Positions 47,339 to 60,821 of a stretch of 64,000 bases of DNA are shown here, piece after piece. Every line of letters begins with the position of its first letter. Within the stretch, counting starts at the first letter, position 1. The DNA is taken from the NCBI GenBank assembly GCA_030435675.1, contig CM059621.1, forward strand, positions 868,001-932,000. Direction: 5' to 3'. This DNA comes from Steinernema hermaphroditum. Lineage: Eukaryota; Nematoda; Chromadorea; Rhabditida; Steinernematidae. Both the position numbers and the translations under genes were made by a program. The notes beneath the pieces are model-generated. The model searched no databases. It was not told the DNA's origin and saw only the letters and a program-made list of their open reading frames with translations.

Positions 47339-47643
47339 AAAAATCCTGTATCCTCTTGTTGTTTTTTTCGCTTTTATTGTTTTGTTGTTTATCATAGCCG
47401 TGCTACTTGTTTCACTTAATATGAGTAGGCGAAGGTCTATCTGAACAAATTGCTCAACTATTGGATTTCTATGCAATAAATTATATACCATTACTATATT
47501 TGTCGCAGTGAAAAACAACCATATAACGGATGAAAGTGAATCCGTACAGTTGACCAAGCAAAAACACGTAGTTTTAAAGAACTAGTATGCGTAGTAAGTC
47601 GCGGTCTATGAATAACACAAAAGAGACTGGTGGGAAGTCACGT

Positions 47644-47725
47644 GCAGTCATGTCCGAGTGGTTAAGGAGATTGACTAGAAATCAATTGGGCTCTGCCCGC
47701 GTAGGTTCGAATCCTGCTGACTGCG
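47644..47725 (+). tRNA. tRNA-Ser (AGA anticodon), copy 1
   Basis: An 82-base tRNA with a 7-bp acceptor stem (GCAGTCA with TGACTGC), discriminator G and anticodon loop CTAGAAA giving AGA. It has the long variable arm of class II tRNAs and a GGTTCGAATCC B box. It reads UCU serine codons. A T-run terminator follows within 10 bases. It is identical to the copy at 48801. Confidence 0.96.
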
Positions 47726-48800
47726 AATCTTTTTTTCCCCACTTTTCTGGGTTTAGTAACAGTTTTGAACGGCAGAGAGTTCACAATGGAAACACAAAAA
47801 TGGCCCTATACTGAAATTTCCATTCCTTTGTGACACCTTCTGTATGAAGAAACAAACCTTTTGACTATGAGATTATGATGTTTAACATGCGGTCGATCTC
47901 GCATGAAGAAATGCACGTTTTTTGATATTTTAGCTTCTGTTTCATGTGTCTAAATACGAATAAGAAGTCGAAGTCGAAGTCGAATACGTCGAATACGAAT
48001 AAGAACCTGAATGGACATGGCGCACATCCTCTGATTATCTCCCTTTCACAGAATTTCATTTGAGCAATAAGGAACTAAATCCCTCCGATCAAGATCAGAT
48101 TTCAGCTCATCTGCAAAACACAGTTATTGTTTCTGAGCACCTCAAGTGCCTTTGATCAAATTTCGCATCGCAAAACAAACAAATCGTTGTCGGAGAATCG
48201 CGCGCTCCTCATTCATCTCACAGGGAAAGACAGTTCTCACGCCGTTGTTTTTCGCCGTCACTTAATTAACGTGAAGGACAACCTTCACGCTTCCTCCCTC
48301 GCTCCCCGGTCAGGACTGCGTGTGACCATCCACGCGTAACACCACTTCCTTGAGAACCTTATTTTCAGGCGACCATTGTCGTTGTTCGATTCATGGGGTT
48401 GTCCATTTTGAAGGAATAATTATAGGGAGTGTCTTGTGCAGTGTGTACGTTTTTTCGAAAGAGAAGTAGATGTCACACTAGTTTTCTCTGTAGATTCTCT
48501 AGTTATTTCGTGTTGGGTATTATTTGCTAGAACGTTATCATATCCCAAGCTAGGCGTATTGAGTGTAAACATAATATTTGCCTATCTAAGTACCTTCTAG
48601 CACATCTCCGTCATTTGGATGGTGGCTAGATGCAGCAGCGTAGGTGTTTTACAGACGCAAAGATTCCCGTAGCTGGCTCATGATGTGATAAAAGTTAAAA
48701 AAGGTATTGTTGTAACGAAACGTATCGAAAACCTTGAAAATCGAGTCAAAAAATCGTTCAGAGTCCTATAACACACCTGTCCTTAGTTAACATCTCCAGT
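47726..48800. other. Spacer between the tRNA genes
   Basis: No protein gene is visible. A GAAGTCGAAGTCGAAGTCGA-type microsatellite lies at about 47965-48000. Confidence 0.5.
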
Positions 48801-48882
48801 GCAGTCATGTCCGAGTGGTTAAGGAGATTGACTAGAAATCAATTGGGCTCTGCCCGCGTAGGTTCGAATCCTGCTGACTGCG
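48801..48882 (+). tRNA. tRNA-Ser (AGA anticodon), copy 2
   Basis: All 82 bases are identical to the copy at 47644, including acceptor stem, AGA anticodon and long variable arm. A T-run terminator lies directly downstream (about 48888-48895). Flanking sequence differs from that of copy 1 beyond the mature tRNA, except for a few shared bases on each side. Confidence 0.96.
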
Positions 48883-51800
48883 AATAATTTTTTTTGGTTT
48901 TGTACTATTTTCTAAGTTATTTGTTCTACTTATTTTCATAAAACATGGAAGGTTTCCTTCACTGTCGGTGGCAAAATTCAATGCTTTTGATTTCAGCTGA
49001 ACGGTTCTCATAGGAAACGGTCACATACTGCTGATTCTTGATTTAACACATGTCAGATATACTCAGTTTTTTTTCGATCACGAAAATGGACCCAAAAAGC
49101 AGCCGCCAAAATCTGCGGGTTACCCTGATCCTGTCGATCTCCTCAGTTTTGTGTCTAACCAGATCACCTTTTTCTTTATTGACTCAGGACATGATTTCGT
49201 AAGCAAACAAAGCAATTTCCCTTTTTTTACCCTTACCTGCTCCACAAACCCATGTACATTTGTGTCAGCGGACGGATCAGCCGCTAATTCCAAAGGTCGC
49301 CAACACCCAAGGTTACATTTTACATGCTACAATAGAGATCCTACTCTTCAACTCTCGGCGGCGTTCCACCGCACCCAATGCTGGTGACACGGACACCGGC
49401 ATCGCCGTCGTGACAGCCATGAGATGTTTGCTTTCCGCAGTCACTCGCTTTAGAGCGCTTTAGGACCTGACGCTTTTTACGATCCTCAGGTGGAAGGCAC
49501 TGTCAACGCCTATGGCTTTTACGATCACGTGCGCGACTCATAAAAAGCCGCTAGCCGCAAATTGGAATTTCTTCGTTTGCCAATTAAAGACAGGCTCTTC
49601 GCGGTTTGCCCTGTGCACTAGAAAAAAAGTGTTTATTAAACCGCGGAAACGAATTGAGGACGTTGCCGTCGCGCCAAGAGACGATAATTACGCCGAGTCG
49701 TTGCGGCAGGCGGATACAATTTTGATTTTCCGGGGAAGTTGGGTCATCCATGGGGTCTTTTGGGGTGGAATTGCGCCTATTGCGCAAGGTCTTCTTTTGC
49801 GATCTTGTTGAATCTCAGTGGTGCCGTGAATCGGTCATTTACGTTTAGATTTTTGGTGTGTAAATCGCCATGTGTTTTGAGTAGTAGATGTAGAGCGGCA
49901 CTTTTGAGTAGTGGAATAGTATTATAGGTAGGCACCTCTGTGATCCGCTCTTTACCATCTTTGTTGGGATAGACAGCGGTCAATGCTAAACACCTAAAGA
50001 TGACTGAATAATTGTATAATTCATTCGATACTTGGTACACTAATCTGGATTGTATTTCATGGATTGTGACGATTGTTGTCGCATGCCGTCCATGAATGTT
50101 GAAGAGGTGAGGGTGGCGAGAAGAATTTTATAATCTAGCAGTTATCGGTCGATCAATTTTTCCATCGAATTCAGAATTTCTGGGATCACCGGCTGTTTTG
50201 GGACGACTTTTACTCTTGGAGTTAGACCTGCGGCGATTGAATTAGTACACATCGTATCCTATGTACACAGAATTGAAATTTTATGGCAATCTGGCCGATC
50301 TGCTTTGTCCCAACGTCGTGATTTGAGTGCTTTTTTCGCACCCCCAGTGTTAGAAACGTTTCGGTGTTCTCTGCTGAAGGTTTTTTTATTTAGTTGATAA
50401 TGATCAAAGGGTCTACGACCTCTTAATCAATCAAATAAAAAACTTTTTTTTTGTAAACTTCCAGATTTTTACTGATAGAGAACAGCCTTGAAATGGCCTC
50501 CATTAGAAGACACAGTGTGCCACGATGAGAACTAAAAAATCTAAGCCTACTTTAATGCATACGAGTATTGTTCTTTACAGTTTGATACAGTCACTGCCGT
50601 CGGAGTAAGAGTAGGAGTCCAAACCGAGTCTGGGTCCCTTCACAAACTAAGTTGAATCTGATTTTTTGATTTTTTTTTACCCTACGAAGAAGATTGGTTG
50701 ATTAGAATAGCTCGAGTCTCACCACGGTAATATCGGTCCCCGTCAGTAAACCCCTTAATTCCACCGCTTGATCCTAGTCGCTATCCCCCCAGCTCTATTC
50801 TTGGCGTCCAACTACTGACTCGGACTCCGATCTATCACCGTCGAAGCAAACTCAAAACGGTTCCCGTAATTTTAAACTCTGCGACCATCTATGTGAAATT
50901 TCTAAGAAGAGCCGAAGATCCATTCTTTCGAAATCTGAGATTAGGCGAACCAGACCAGATACGGGTTTGTGGGTACGCTTCGTTCTTTTAACCGTTCCAA
51001 AACCTCAAATTGATAGTAGAAAGGTCTTAAGTATAAAACTGGATATTCTAATTTGTAACCAGTCATATACTAGTCATATACGTGGAAATGTTCATATTTT
51101 GGATACATTTAGTGTCCCCCGATTTCAAGACAAGCGAACTTTCCACTTAAAGCCCAGACTTTTGACCAAGGAAAGCTATTAATCATCATTTAAACGCATA
51201 AAATTCGAACAATGTGGCCACACCGCTCCCGGGATTACCTCGCCATCCCGACAGAACTGCCCACTCTTCACTTTTTCTGTTTTATTTAAAGCCGAAAGGC
51301 CACATGTCATTATCTCAATCGGCGCGCTGCCCCCACGCCTCCCGCCATTCATCTTCATTTCCATGTTGCAATCGGCAGCTCGATCGCGTTGTGCTATCAA
51401 TCGCCGTCGGAGGCGCTTCGTCGGCGTACTGTTGTTGACACAAGACGCACCGACGTGGGTCGTCCCTATGCCATGGCCGGACATGCACAACCCGTCAAAA
51501 TCCGCTAAATCCGGCCAAATCCCTAATTTGGCGCAATTGGAGGTGATGGATGGACGGCGGCTTGCCGACGAACAGTTGCTTATCTTGGCGCTTCATCGCG
51601 CGCGGCGACCCTTTTTTCCGAACGCTAATTGTTTAGACGTGCTCCTTATGCGCCGATGCGCTCACGGTTCGCTGTTTTGGCCACGGTGACTTTGACTTAG
51701 TTTATTAATCCGCGTGACAGATCTGATGGCGGGCGCGAAAAAGTGAAGACGTTATTTTATGCGTCCATTAGTGGTCGTGTCCGTTTCGGTGGCGCTCTTT

Positions 51801-53122
51801 TTGAAATAATCGAATCAAGGGTCTTTTGTCGCAATGTTTGTGTATAGAGTCAGTCGCGTCTTTCTCACACGTCGTTTATCTGACGATCTTCTTGCATGTT
51901 TTTTTGACAAATTTTGCTTCCTTCCGCTGGAGGGTAAAGTGCGTCAAAAGGCTCGGTGGGCCATTCCAATGGCTAAGCCCGAATGTGATCAATACAATGT
52001 TCCATGACTGTGATGATGACCATGCTTTCATTGTGTGTGGCGATCACCTTCTCCCAAACGGACTTGACGTCGAAATATGCGCAGGCTCTGTTCCACCGTA
52101 TTATAAGGTATTCGGTTGGCATCGTGGCTCAAATACAGTTGCTAGGAGATACGAAACGGAACCTGTCTTTCAGCTTTCTATCTTGTGTCTCGAATTCCTC
52201 AAAATCTGAGTTCTTCGTCGGGGATGCATTGATGCTAGTTGTGAAAGGACCTTGAATTTGAGTCCAATTTGAGTCCGGGAAATCACGTCGATTAATTGGA
52301 TTCCAGATGGACAGACTTGGCGAGTGCAAGTTCAAGGTAGTGGACTCGAATTTGAAGTCGCGGCCCGATTAGATATGGTCCCTGAGTTTACATTAAAACT
52401 GGTACTTTACGTATCGAATTCGATTATAACACTATTGACTTGAACGTGGACAGGTCCTATTTCAGGATGGGACCTACAGTGTTAACCATTATTTGCACAG
52501 TTCCCATCAGTGCCCTTTCGAATCGATATGGAAACCGCGTTTTTATAACCCATAAAAACCGTCATTGTTTTCCTTTGCTCCAAGTGTGCGCGTTCATTTC
52601 TTCCTCCTTTTATGGACGCCTACTTCCAATGGCCTCTTTCCCTCTTCCTTACTGTTGCGGTATGTGTATACGCCGTTGAAGGTGGAAGTTCCCATTATTT
52701 TTGGACATAAGCTAGATCAAAGGCGACACAGTTAAAGGTTAGAGAAGCAATCGATTATGGGTATCAGCATTATGTTGGAATTTTGTGCATACTCCGGGCA
52801 TGATGATGTTTATTGGTGCTTTCGTAGGTTGCGCGCATATTTTACGATCGGGCCGATGGTTCCACGTATTTATCGACTTGTCGATGCCTATTTGCAAATC
52901 GATCTCTGACCAGTGACTCTATGTGAGTCTGCCATGTAAATTGTTCTTGGTTTTTAATTCTATTCTCGACACATCTGAGTGTGGAACATGCTCAGCTCCT
53001 AATAAAATTGGTAAATTGAGATGAGGAACTTAAACGTTAGCTAGGGTTAGCTATGCATGATGAAGATGCTAAAAGCCTTTGTCGTCTATTAGTATTATGG
53101 ATGTTTTATGGGTAAAAACTAG
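48883..53122. other. No gene recognised
   Basis: Candidate coding stretches around 49050-49460 (including a frame beginning MDPKSSRQNL with a short hydrophobic run) do not join into a consistent gene. The rest of this 4-kb interval contains only short, overlapping frames. Confidence 0.4.
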
Positions 53123-53245
53123 GGATGTACCCGGTTTGAATCCGGAACCAACCGGAATCAGTCAGAACGTCCCGGATTCCTATCCACCCAGATTCGATCC
53201 ACGGATCTTCTGATTCTGGTTTCGAACGGGGTGCACCCCTATTAA
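53123..53245. mobile_element. Short foldback element of the tRNA-arm family
   Basis: It begins TAGGGATGTACCCGG, carries GGAATCAGTCAGAACGTC, and ends inverted with GGTGCACCCCTA. It lacks the AT-rich core of the copy at 18373, so it is a reduced or decayed member. Confidence 0.55.
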
Positions 53246-56200
53246 GAACGGTCTATTTCCATGTAACTGACTCTCGAAAGGGGTGTAAGTAGTAGCGTAA
53301 CGATAATAACATCGATGAGAAGCCAATGTGTCCAACGATCAAACAATTTTCAATGGGAACGAGCTTTTCCTAATTCACACTGACAATATTACTGAACAAA
53401 TTATTATTTAACCAATGTTATAGTCGAAAGCGTTCACGTGGGTTGATCACCCTGACATTCGTAAATTTGTGTACAAAATAAACAACCCCACACCGAGTAA
53501 ATCCTTGTTTTCGTGGACAACAAACAAGAAAGCAATTGACGCCTTCCAATGGTATTGCCCGAGCACTGAGCAACCGTGACCAGTCCAATCGAAGACTGCA
53601 CTCTTGCCCTTCGGCAACCGCCCCGTTCCCACCTCAATTGCCCAAAAGTTTCAACGGCTCCCACTCCAATTGCTCTTCTTTTTAAGGGCTTATGACTCAG
53701 AGCAGCTGACGTAGGGCGTCGGGGGCCCGACACCTCTTTCCCGCCCGTCAAGAGGATCCCCGCGTGTCAGCGACGCGAGAGCAAATACAGAACGACGAGG
53801 CGGCGACGACGTCGACGGCGATGTTCCATTTGTGGTTGTGCAGCCAGAATGCAAATACGCGCCGTGGATCGGGCTGCCTGTGGTGACCTTTGAGGCCTGC
53901 AGGTGACAGGTGAAGCCGAGGCGAGCTGAGGTCAATTAAGGCTGCGCGCCCGCCACAATTATAATCGCCCGAGTTGGCATGACACTGTGCCGGGCGCGGC
54001 TTTAAGTGGTCACAGTTACTTGGATGACAACTACATATTCATGAGTCGGTCTGTTGTGAATTCGCGTTTTTCGGCTGCCCTTGACTACCGCGGCATTCCG
54101 GGCGAGGTCTATATTTGGGGGGAAGGGGAAGTGTGATTCATCTGCAGTGGTGCGAGGGAAATATATTTTGAATTTATGCAGCATTCTTGAGTTGTTTGAA
54201 CATGACTGATCTTGTAGCCTTCGAAACCTCAGCTATTCAGGCTCTTCGTCGCGTAACTATGGAGATTCTCTTTTGGATCTTTCGAAATCAGAAGCCGAAC
54301 TAGAGTACTTGTGATGTTTACGTGTACGTTTGTGTCTATTTGAAAGATGTTCCTGAGTAAGCCTTTCTGTTGTAGATCAATAAATCAACTGCTATTAATT
54401 TGTGTTTTTTTATTTCCGCGTGTGTACTGGTCATTCTAGGCCTATTTTTTCTGTGCTGATATTACTTTTTTCACTATATTTGATTCACTTTAATGTTCCT
54501 TCTATGGGAGATGTTTTGCAACGTTGACCAACCAAGAGTCATGTTCTCAAGCGATTTGTCTAAACACTTATTCCACGACAGTTGTTTATGCTTTGCGCTG
54601 TTGTGAACAAATCTGAATTGACAAAAAGCGTTGGCAATTAGCGATCAAAACATTTTACTCTGAATCGCAAATCCCGTCGGCCCTGCGCACTATTTATTAA
54701 TGAAAAGCATAGTATCAGATGGTGTTCCTTTGTTACAAATCTTACAAAATCTGTCCTTTAACCCTTCTATGTACTTGCTGTGAACGGATAAAGGGCACTT
54801 TCGGAGATCAATGGACAGTGAATCATCAAAACTGTTCGATATTTCACTGTACTTTCCAAGTCATCTACTCTTTAACTATTCAACAATACTGAGCTTTAGC
54901 TGTGCCTGTGTCGATCTGTCTCTTCTGTGGCTAAAGACATTTTCCAAAATGTGTGCTGGCCAATGACATATCAGTCCGTTGGCCTTCTCTCCTTTCTCCT
55001 CTTAGGCATAAGCACTCGCGCTTACCCTTTGGATTTTGCGCTTGCTTTTTCTTCCATGTGATGGGCCTTATCACTTTCTTCCGTTTAGACATCATATTTA
55101 CCCTTCCGAACGTCCTAACTCATTCACAGAATCGTGCTAATCACTAAAACAACTGGACAAGGCGGCGATGTAACAAGGGGAACGCGATCTGGTAGTGATT
55201 TGTTGAGGAACGGAACGGAGATGACAAATGAGCTGGCCCTCTGCCACGATCCGGACGACCTCATCATTTGCAAATGAGTGCTTTTGCGGCGCGTTTTCAT
55301 ATATATGATGATTTCACCCTAAGACCGCTCAAACTTTAGACTGTCAAAACAACGAGTCTAGGGTAATTAGGGTCTTGTTTAAACAATATCAGTAAGAGGA
55401 TTTCTGAAAATCGGACCCTCCGGAAGGTTCGGTTGACATGCTGTTTCCGTGATTTTCAACCTGCTCAGTGATGCTTCATTTTATCGCGACAGTCTTTTGG
55501 AGGGCCAGTCAGAAGAGCGGACCCTTTCGAAGCATCAGTCTAGATGCTTACATTGTCTTTTGATTTTAAAACACCTCGATGGCACCTGATCAGTCACGGC
55601 GGAGTGCCAGAATCCATGATTCTTGGTTGATTAGGGTCGTATTTAACCAGTAGTCCTATGTATAGCGTCTTCCATCTAAGGAAATTTAAAAACATCTGTT
55701 GTCCCTGATTCGATTGGCCATAGCGAAAACAAGGCACTCTTTGATGATAGTGGTCCATTCGCCCTCTTGGATGTCCACCCCAAGCCGTTGGGCAATTGTT
55801 TACTAACAACATGTCCTCCTTCGCCTCATCATTCGCCCTCCCATTAAGTCCCCTTGTCTTGTCGTGTTCCAATCATAATTGCATAATTAATCGATCGCGC
55901 GTGGCTCCATCGCGCTCCTCAAACCGCCTCCGCCACCGCGAAACACATTAGTCCTTATCGCCGATCGCTAATTGACAATCGCTTTTTGTGTCCATCTGGA
56001 CTGGAATGTGGTGCTTTCAGGTCGTGAGTGGAATGTCCGCAAACAGCTGACGTGCCCCTGAAGTCATCGAGAGGTTATTTGCAAATTTAACGACCGGAAG
56101 TTGTTGACAACAATATGAGCGTCTTCGACGCCGAGTGTCGTTTCGAAGGATGGCTCCGTGTGTACGGTAAGTGGGGTGATTGGCGTGCGCGCTTGATTTA

Positions 56201-56365
56201 TGTTCGGTGTGCGCATTTTTCGCGCACCTCAGACGGCCTTGGCAGCGGATTGTGTTAATTGACCATATGCAAATGCTCATGGCGACAGGAAGGGGCGCCG
56301 AATTTTTGGAGCGAATGGGGAGCGGATTGAGGGGATGTTCGGGATGAAAGCGCACATAACAACGT
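53246..56365. other. No gene recognised
   Basis: A GC-rich stretch at about 53550-54000 yields long mirror-image frames that carry no motifs. No tRNA or spliced gene was found here. Confidence 0.4.
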
Positions 56366-56560
56366 ATGTTTTAGTGGGGGGTGCACTCGATTCGAAAATG
56401 GAATCAGTCAGAAGGTCTGGGGTTCAGATCCGCCTGCAAGCAAAACTTTTTTGCTTCTCTTTTACGCATGTTCTTCCATATTTTTATATTTTTGTTTACT
56501 CAGAATCGGAAAGAAAAAGTTTTGCCAGAGGGCGGATCCGAACCCCTGAATTTCTGTTTA
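56366..56560. mobile_element. Foldback element of the tRNA-arm family
   Basis: The left arm GGGTGCACTCGATTCG leads into GGAATCAGTCAGAAGGTC and a GGTTCAGATCCGCC block ending GCAAAACTTTTT. The inverse arm AAGTTTTGCCAGAGGGCGGA is at about 56518-56545. The right outer end seems lost at the junction with the next element. Confidence 0.55.
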
Positions 56561-56574
56561 ATACCTGGACGCCA

Positions 56575-56810
56575 CTATCCCCCCGGTTGGAAGCCGATAT
56601 CAGTCAGAAAGTCGGGGGTTCGGATCCGCCCGGAGGCAAAACTTTTTTTAAATTGTATTTTTTGACACACTGTTCTGTAATATATTTCATTGTCTCATTG
56701 TAAATAAGTGGAACTGAAACACATGTATATGAGAACGTGCGGAAAACGAACAAAAAAAAGTTTTGCTTCCGGGTGGATCCGAACCCCGGACCTTCTGACT
56801 GACGGCAACA
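56575..56810. mobile_element. Second foldback element of the same family, adjacent
   Basis: The left arm has ATCAGTCAGAAAGTCGGGGG, then GGTTCGGATCCGCCCGGAGG and CAAAACTTTTTTT. The right arm at about 56757-56805 is its inverse (AAAGTTTTGCTTCCGGGTGG, then CCTTCTGACTGA). It lies immediately after the preceding copy. Confidence 0.6.
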
Positions 56811-57288
56811 TAAAAACGGTGCTTGTCTTGTTTTTTACATTGTCTTTTATCGTAATGTCTGAGGACAAAATAAGCTTTTGCAGTGTTTCTCTCATCACCC
56901 CCAGTGTTTTTAAGCATTCCTCTGTACCTACTGCTTTTTGACAGGGTAATATATATTTTCGAGCTATTTTTTAAGGGTACTTGCTGTTGCTGTCACTGTC
57001 AGGTTTGTAACTCGTCATCAGGACTCATTTGAACGCTCGACTCATCGATCCAAAATTCCTCAATTACAGAATCGAATGAGGGTAATATTTTGTATGGTCT
57101 AGCAGCCATAAATCTTTCGGATGGGTTAGAGTCCTTTTTTAATGACTCGAAAAACCCTCAAACCTACACCTTAAACAAATCCAGGAGCTATGCATAGTAA
57201 AATAGCCTAGGCAATGATGGTCTTCCTAATCAAGCAGCGAAAGACCTTTGTTTCACATAATGCTCGTACTTATTTAGAAGGCCATGTT
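56811..57288. other. No gene recognised
   Basis: An AT-rich stretch with nothing that supports a gene. Confidence 0.4.
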
Positions 57289-57660
57289 CCTCAGCACCCA
57301 CACCCATCGGATTCCGAATTCCGACCCGACGTCCGTTGGCACTACGGGTTCTGTGTCGCCAGAACCGACGATCAATCGTTGATCTGCTACCGTAGCGAAC
57401 AGGTTCATCGATCAACATGCACTTATATTATTGCAGTAGCCACTTCTAGAGTGTTCCCAATGACAGGACGATTCCGAGAATCCGACTTGACGGAGGATCC
57501 TTTAACCTATGGAAGGATCTCAACTTTGCGTCCGAATTCGTCCGTCGCCGTCCGTTCCATCTCAGAAACTTTTCTTCCAACAATACAGTCCTGATCGAAG
57601 AGGACGAGACAGAAGAAGAGCCTGCGAGATTCAGCTACGCAACGCTGCGGACACCGCGAG
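57289..57660 (+). CDS. Two linked exons of an unidentified gene (partial)
   Basis: A first exon ends at 57402 (reading VRWHYGFCVARTDDQSLICY then RSEQ). It joins across a 47-base intron (GTTCAT...TTCTAG) in phase 0 to a second exon, 57450-57660. That exon reads SVPNDRTIPRIRL, DGGSFNLWKDLNF, an acidic VLIEEDETEEEP and FSYATLRTPR, and ends at a GTGGGT donor. The composition and clean splice sites suggest a real gene, but its start and its continuation are not found. The next coding-looking exon on this strand is at 60314. The beginning of the first exon is uncertain. No family recognised. Confidence 0.4.
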
Positions 57661-60313
57661 GTGGGTCCTTAGACTGTAAATTAGACCGTGATCGATAGAT
57701 TCTCGACGTACTGTAGACACAAGAACGGGTTCTAACGCACTTTGGTCACGGATCTGTGGTGAGATGTTTACACTGGTTAGGCGCTATTTTTCACACCTGG
57801 AGAAGAATGTCAGAGACGTGACTTCTTTGTAGTGGAGGAACATGATTGATCACACTATATTTGCACTTTCTCCGATTTTTTAAGAGACGGTCTGGAACTA
57901 CAGTACTACAGTATCATAAATTTGCAGTGAACTGTTTCATGGCTATGTTTAACATGTAGACTGATGTAAGCGAAGTTTAAATTTCGTTTTTGCTCAGTGT
58001 TTCCATTCAACCTTGGATCAACTCTTTCCCAGTTCATGTATCATCCCATCCCAATGCTTATCTTAAAAAAGACGTCGCCTTTGCCTTGCGAAATCATGAA
58101 CACTCGACTGTCTCTTGGAATACAATGACTGTGGCTGTCCATATGTATTGGGAGTGGACCGATCTAAAGTTGCTTTTACCGTAGTGTTCATGTGTTCTTT
58201 GTCCATGAGTCGGAGAACTAAACTTACGTTCATTTCACTCTGTCATAACCTAGCATGATCTTAATGAATCAAAAATGAGTGGTGTATTTTAAGATAACAC
58301 ATTGCCGACTGTCATCATCTTGAGGACGGCGCTCTTTAAACAAACGGGAAAATAACGTTTCCCCGCACTGATTCTGTGATCGTTGGCACCCCAGAAACAA
58401 CAGTTGCCTAACTACCTAACTGCCCCGACGCGACTGTCCGGAGAACACCTATCTTATGTAGTGCCTCTACAAGCAAATGGCTTAATATCGAATGACACCT
58501 GTACTATAGCAGTGCTTATAAGGACGTATGCTATCGCTGGTTGAACGACGAACAGGTTTTTGCTTTGATGATAAGAAGAAAGGGGTGACCTTCTTGACCA
58601 TTCAGCAAAAGCTCGAAACTGGTTTTGTGATTTTCTTCCATGTTAGCGGTTTGTGCGATCGGATAAATACGGAACCTTATGCGTAGGGTAGAGCAAGTAA
58701 TAGTGAATAATCGAAATCGTAACTTATCGACCCTCCAGTCTCTTTTATGCGGTGGTGTAGAGCGGTCGGTCATCTCCCTCACCTCAACATTACCAGCGGA
58801 TCCCGTGGGCCACATGCATTGGAACAGCAAGGTCGCGAATGTTCCAACAATAAAACTAAAAAAAACGTTCGAATCACTTCTTAGAGTATCCCCCCCAAGG
58901 AAGTGGAAATTCCATTTTCCGTGTTACCCTGTTTCATAATCGTTCCTTTCTCCCCTAATTGGCCTGTTTTCGCATTAACTATTAGTGTTGTTATCGCGGC
59001 AATTATCTCACGTTTTCACTTTCGTTTGACGCCATCGCAATTAGGAAACCCTCCTTTTTCACGCATAACTTCGAACTTGATTCGCTCATCGCTCAGTTCC
59101 ATTTGCCTGGAATGAGATATTGGGATGGAGAGATACCGGTAGTTACGATCCTGAAAAAGCTCTCTAGGTGCTCATAGTGTAACCGAACCTTTACGTTATC
59201 TCATCTTATCTTATCTCATACCGCTTAATACCCACTCTCTTACTATACTCTGGAAGCCAGTTTTATCCTCGCCGAAATGGCGAAAACGTGGATTAATTAC
59301 GATCCTGAACGGTACAGTTGTGTGCCTTCCGGTAACTCATAAGACAATCATAGAATTGTGAAATTGGTTTAATACATTGCGGAATCTCATTAAACACACA
59401 CTGCTTATGTACTTATGCAAGGTGTGTTAAATGTCGGTTTTCTGAATAGGCACAGCTTGAACATGATCACACATAGTCACTCTTCAGCACCAGCCCATAG
59501 TAGTAGGACCCTCTCCTAACCACTGCTCTCGGGGCCAATCTTACATAAACGGCTTATGAGCAATGAATTCTCTACTCGAAAGAAGCGAGTGTTTTTTTTC
59601 ATTGTTCTTCTACAACTGCCCTCGGATTTGTAGCCAGGACTTGTAGAGATGGTCAGTCTGTTGCGATGTAGGTCCTACACCACGGTCTGAGTTTGCTTAT
59701 GAGGAGCACTTCCATATCCACTTTGAAGTATGGCAACATCAAGTGCCTGAAGTTTTAGTATAATCATCCTCTGTTTTCCCAAAAACCCCAATATTTGTAC
59801 AGCAGCAAAGCCACCTCTCAGTACCTTGCGAAACAACCACATTAATTGAATGACGCATCACTGCGGCTTTCCTGTTCACTTGTATGTACATACACACATA
59901 CACATACATACTGGGAATGCAGCCCTTGGTTCCCACAGGGCAATTGTCGTCAAAATACCTTCTCTTTTGTTGGCCGAAGGCAGCAGCACGCTTCTAATGA
60001 AGATTGATCAACGGCCACTTCCCGGGCGGTGACTGTATAACAAATGTTTGCGCGCTGTCGCTGTTGTAACTCGACGACGACGACGAAGAAGACGCCGCCG
60101 CCGCGAGTCCGCCCCCAGCTTGGAGGACCCCGCCGCATCGCCTGAGGCGACCAAAAACGCGCGCGCGTTTTTTTCGACCGTCGTCATAATCGAGTAGCTG
60201 CTGCAGGGGAGAAGTAGAGGAATTTCCAACTCTCCTTGTGTTCCATCGTCTCACCACTAATCGCTTCCCGCCATCACCGCAATCGACGCCGACCGACCGG
60301 AGGAACCCGTTGG
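57661..60313. other. Intergenic or long intron, no feature recognised
   Basis: Simple-sequence runs occur (ACATACACACATACACATAC near 59885, and a GACGACGACGAAGAAGACGCC tract near 60075-60105). If the exons at 57.3 kb and 60.3 kb belong to one gene, this would be its intron. Confidence 0.4.
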
Positions 60314-60821
60314 ATGAACTCATCGAAGACGCGCCGGAGTCGGCCGCGGGCCTCGCTCCCGCCGCCGCCCCTCATCATATGTACCGACCCTCAGCCTCCA
60401 GTTGACCATCGGCCACTCGCCCGAAAAAGTCGATCCCGCTCTCTGATGCAGCGATTCACGCGTCGAATCTCGTCAAACTTCCCCCGGTACAAGTCGCAAG
60501 AAGACCTAGACTCGTCGGCTTCGTCGGCCGCCTCCTGTGACCATTCGGACAAAGTGGCCCAGGGCTATATGGTCCGCGTGAGCAGTCAAGGTGGTCATCG
60601 GCTGAATAGGGCGCAACTGAGCCGGTTCTCAAGGTCCTGTGATCATTTGGAAGACGTTTCTCACGATGAGGGTACCACTTCGTCCTCTTCGGGCTACCGT
60701 ACCGGCAATGAGAACCATGTGAGGTTCCGAAAGAGTGGAGCTGTGGAGAAGAGGCTCAAGAAGACGGCTAATTTCCTTTTCGGATCTGGATGGAACTTGG
60801 CTTCGTCATCGTCCAATTCTG
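60314..60821 (+). CDS. Large N-terminal or internal exon of an unidentified Ser/Arg-rich protein
   Basis: The frame opens upstream, with the first ATG at 60314 (MNSSKTRRSRPRASL). It reads about 169 residues rich in Ser, Arg and Pro to a possible donor at 60822 (G|GTTGGT). Landmarks are a PPPPLIICTDPQPP run, QRFTRRISSNFPRYKSQEDL, a serine run, LSRFSRSCDHLEDVS and a basic EKRLKKTANFLFGSG near the end. It looks like a disordered, phosphorylatable leader of a signalling or scaffold protein. A SynGAP/GAP-2-like leader is one weak possibility. No domain is present within the exon. The downstream exons are not found within the window and may lie beyond it. Confidence 0.5.

Noticed and set aside
53434..53935. 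Overlapping 80-105 residue minus-strand frames
   Set aside because: They arise from GC-rich sequence lacking stops. No conserved motif or splice logic is present.
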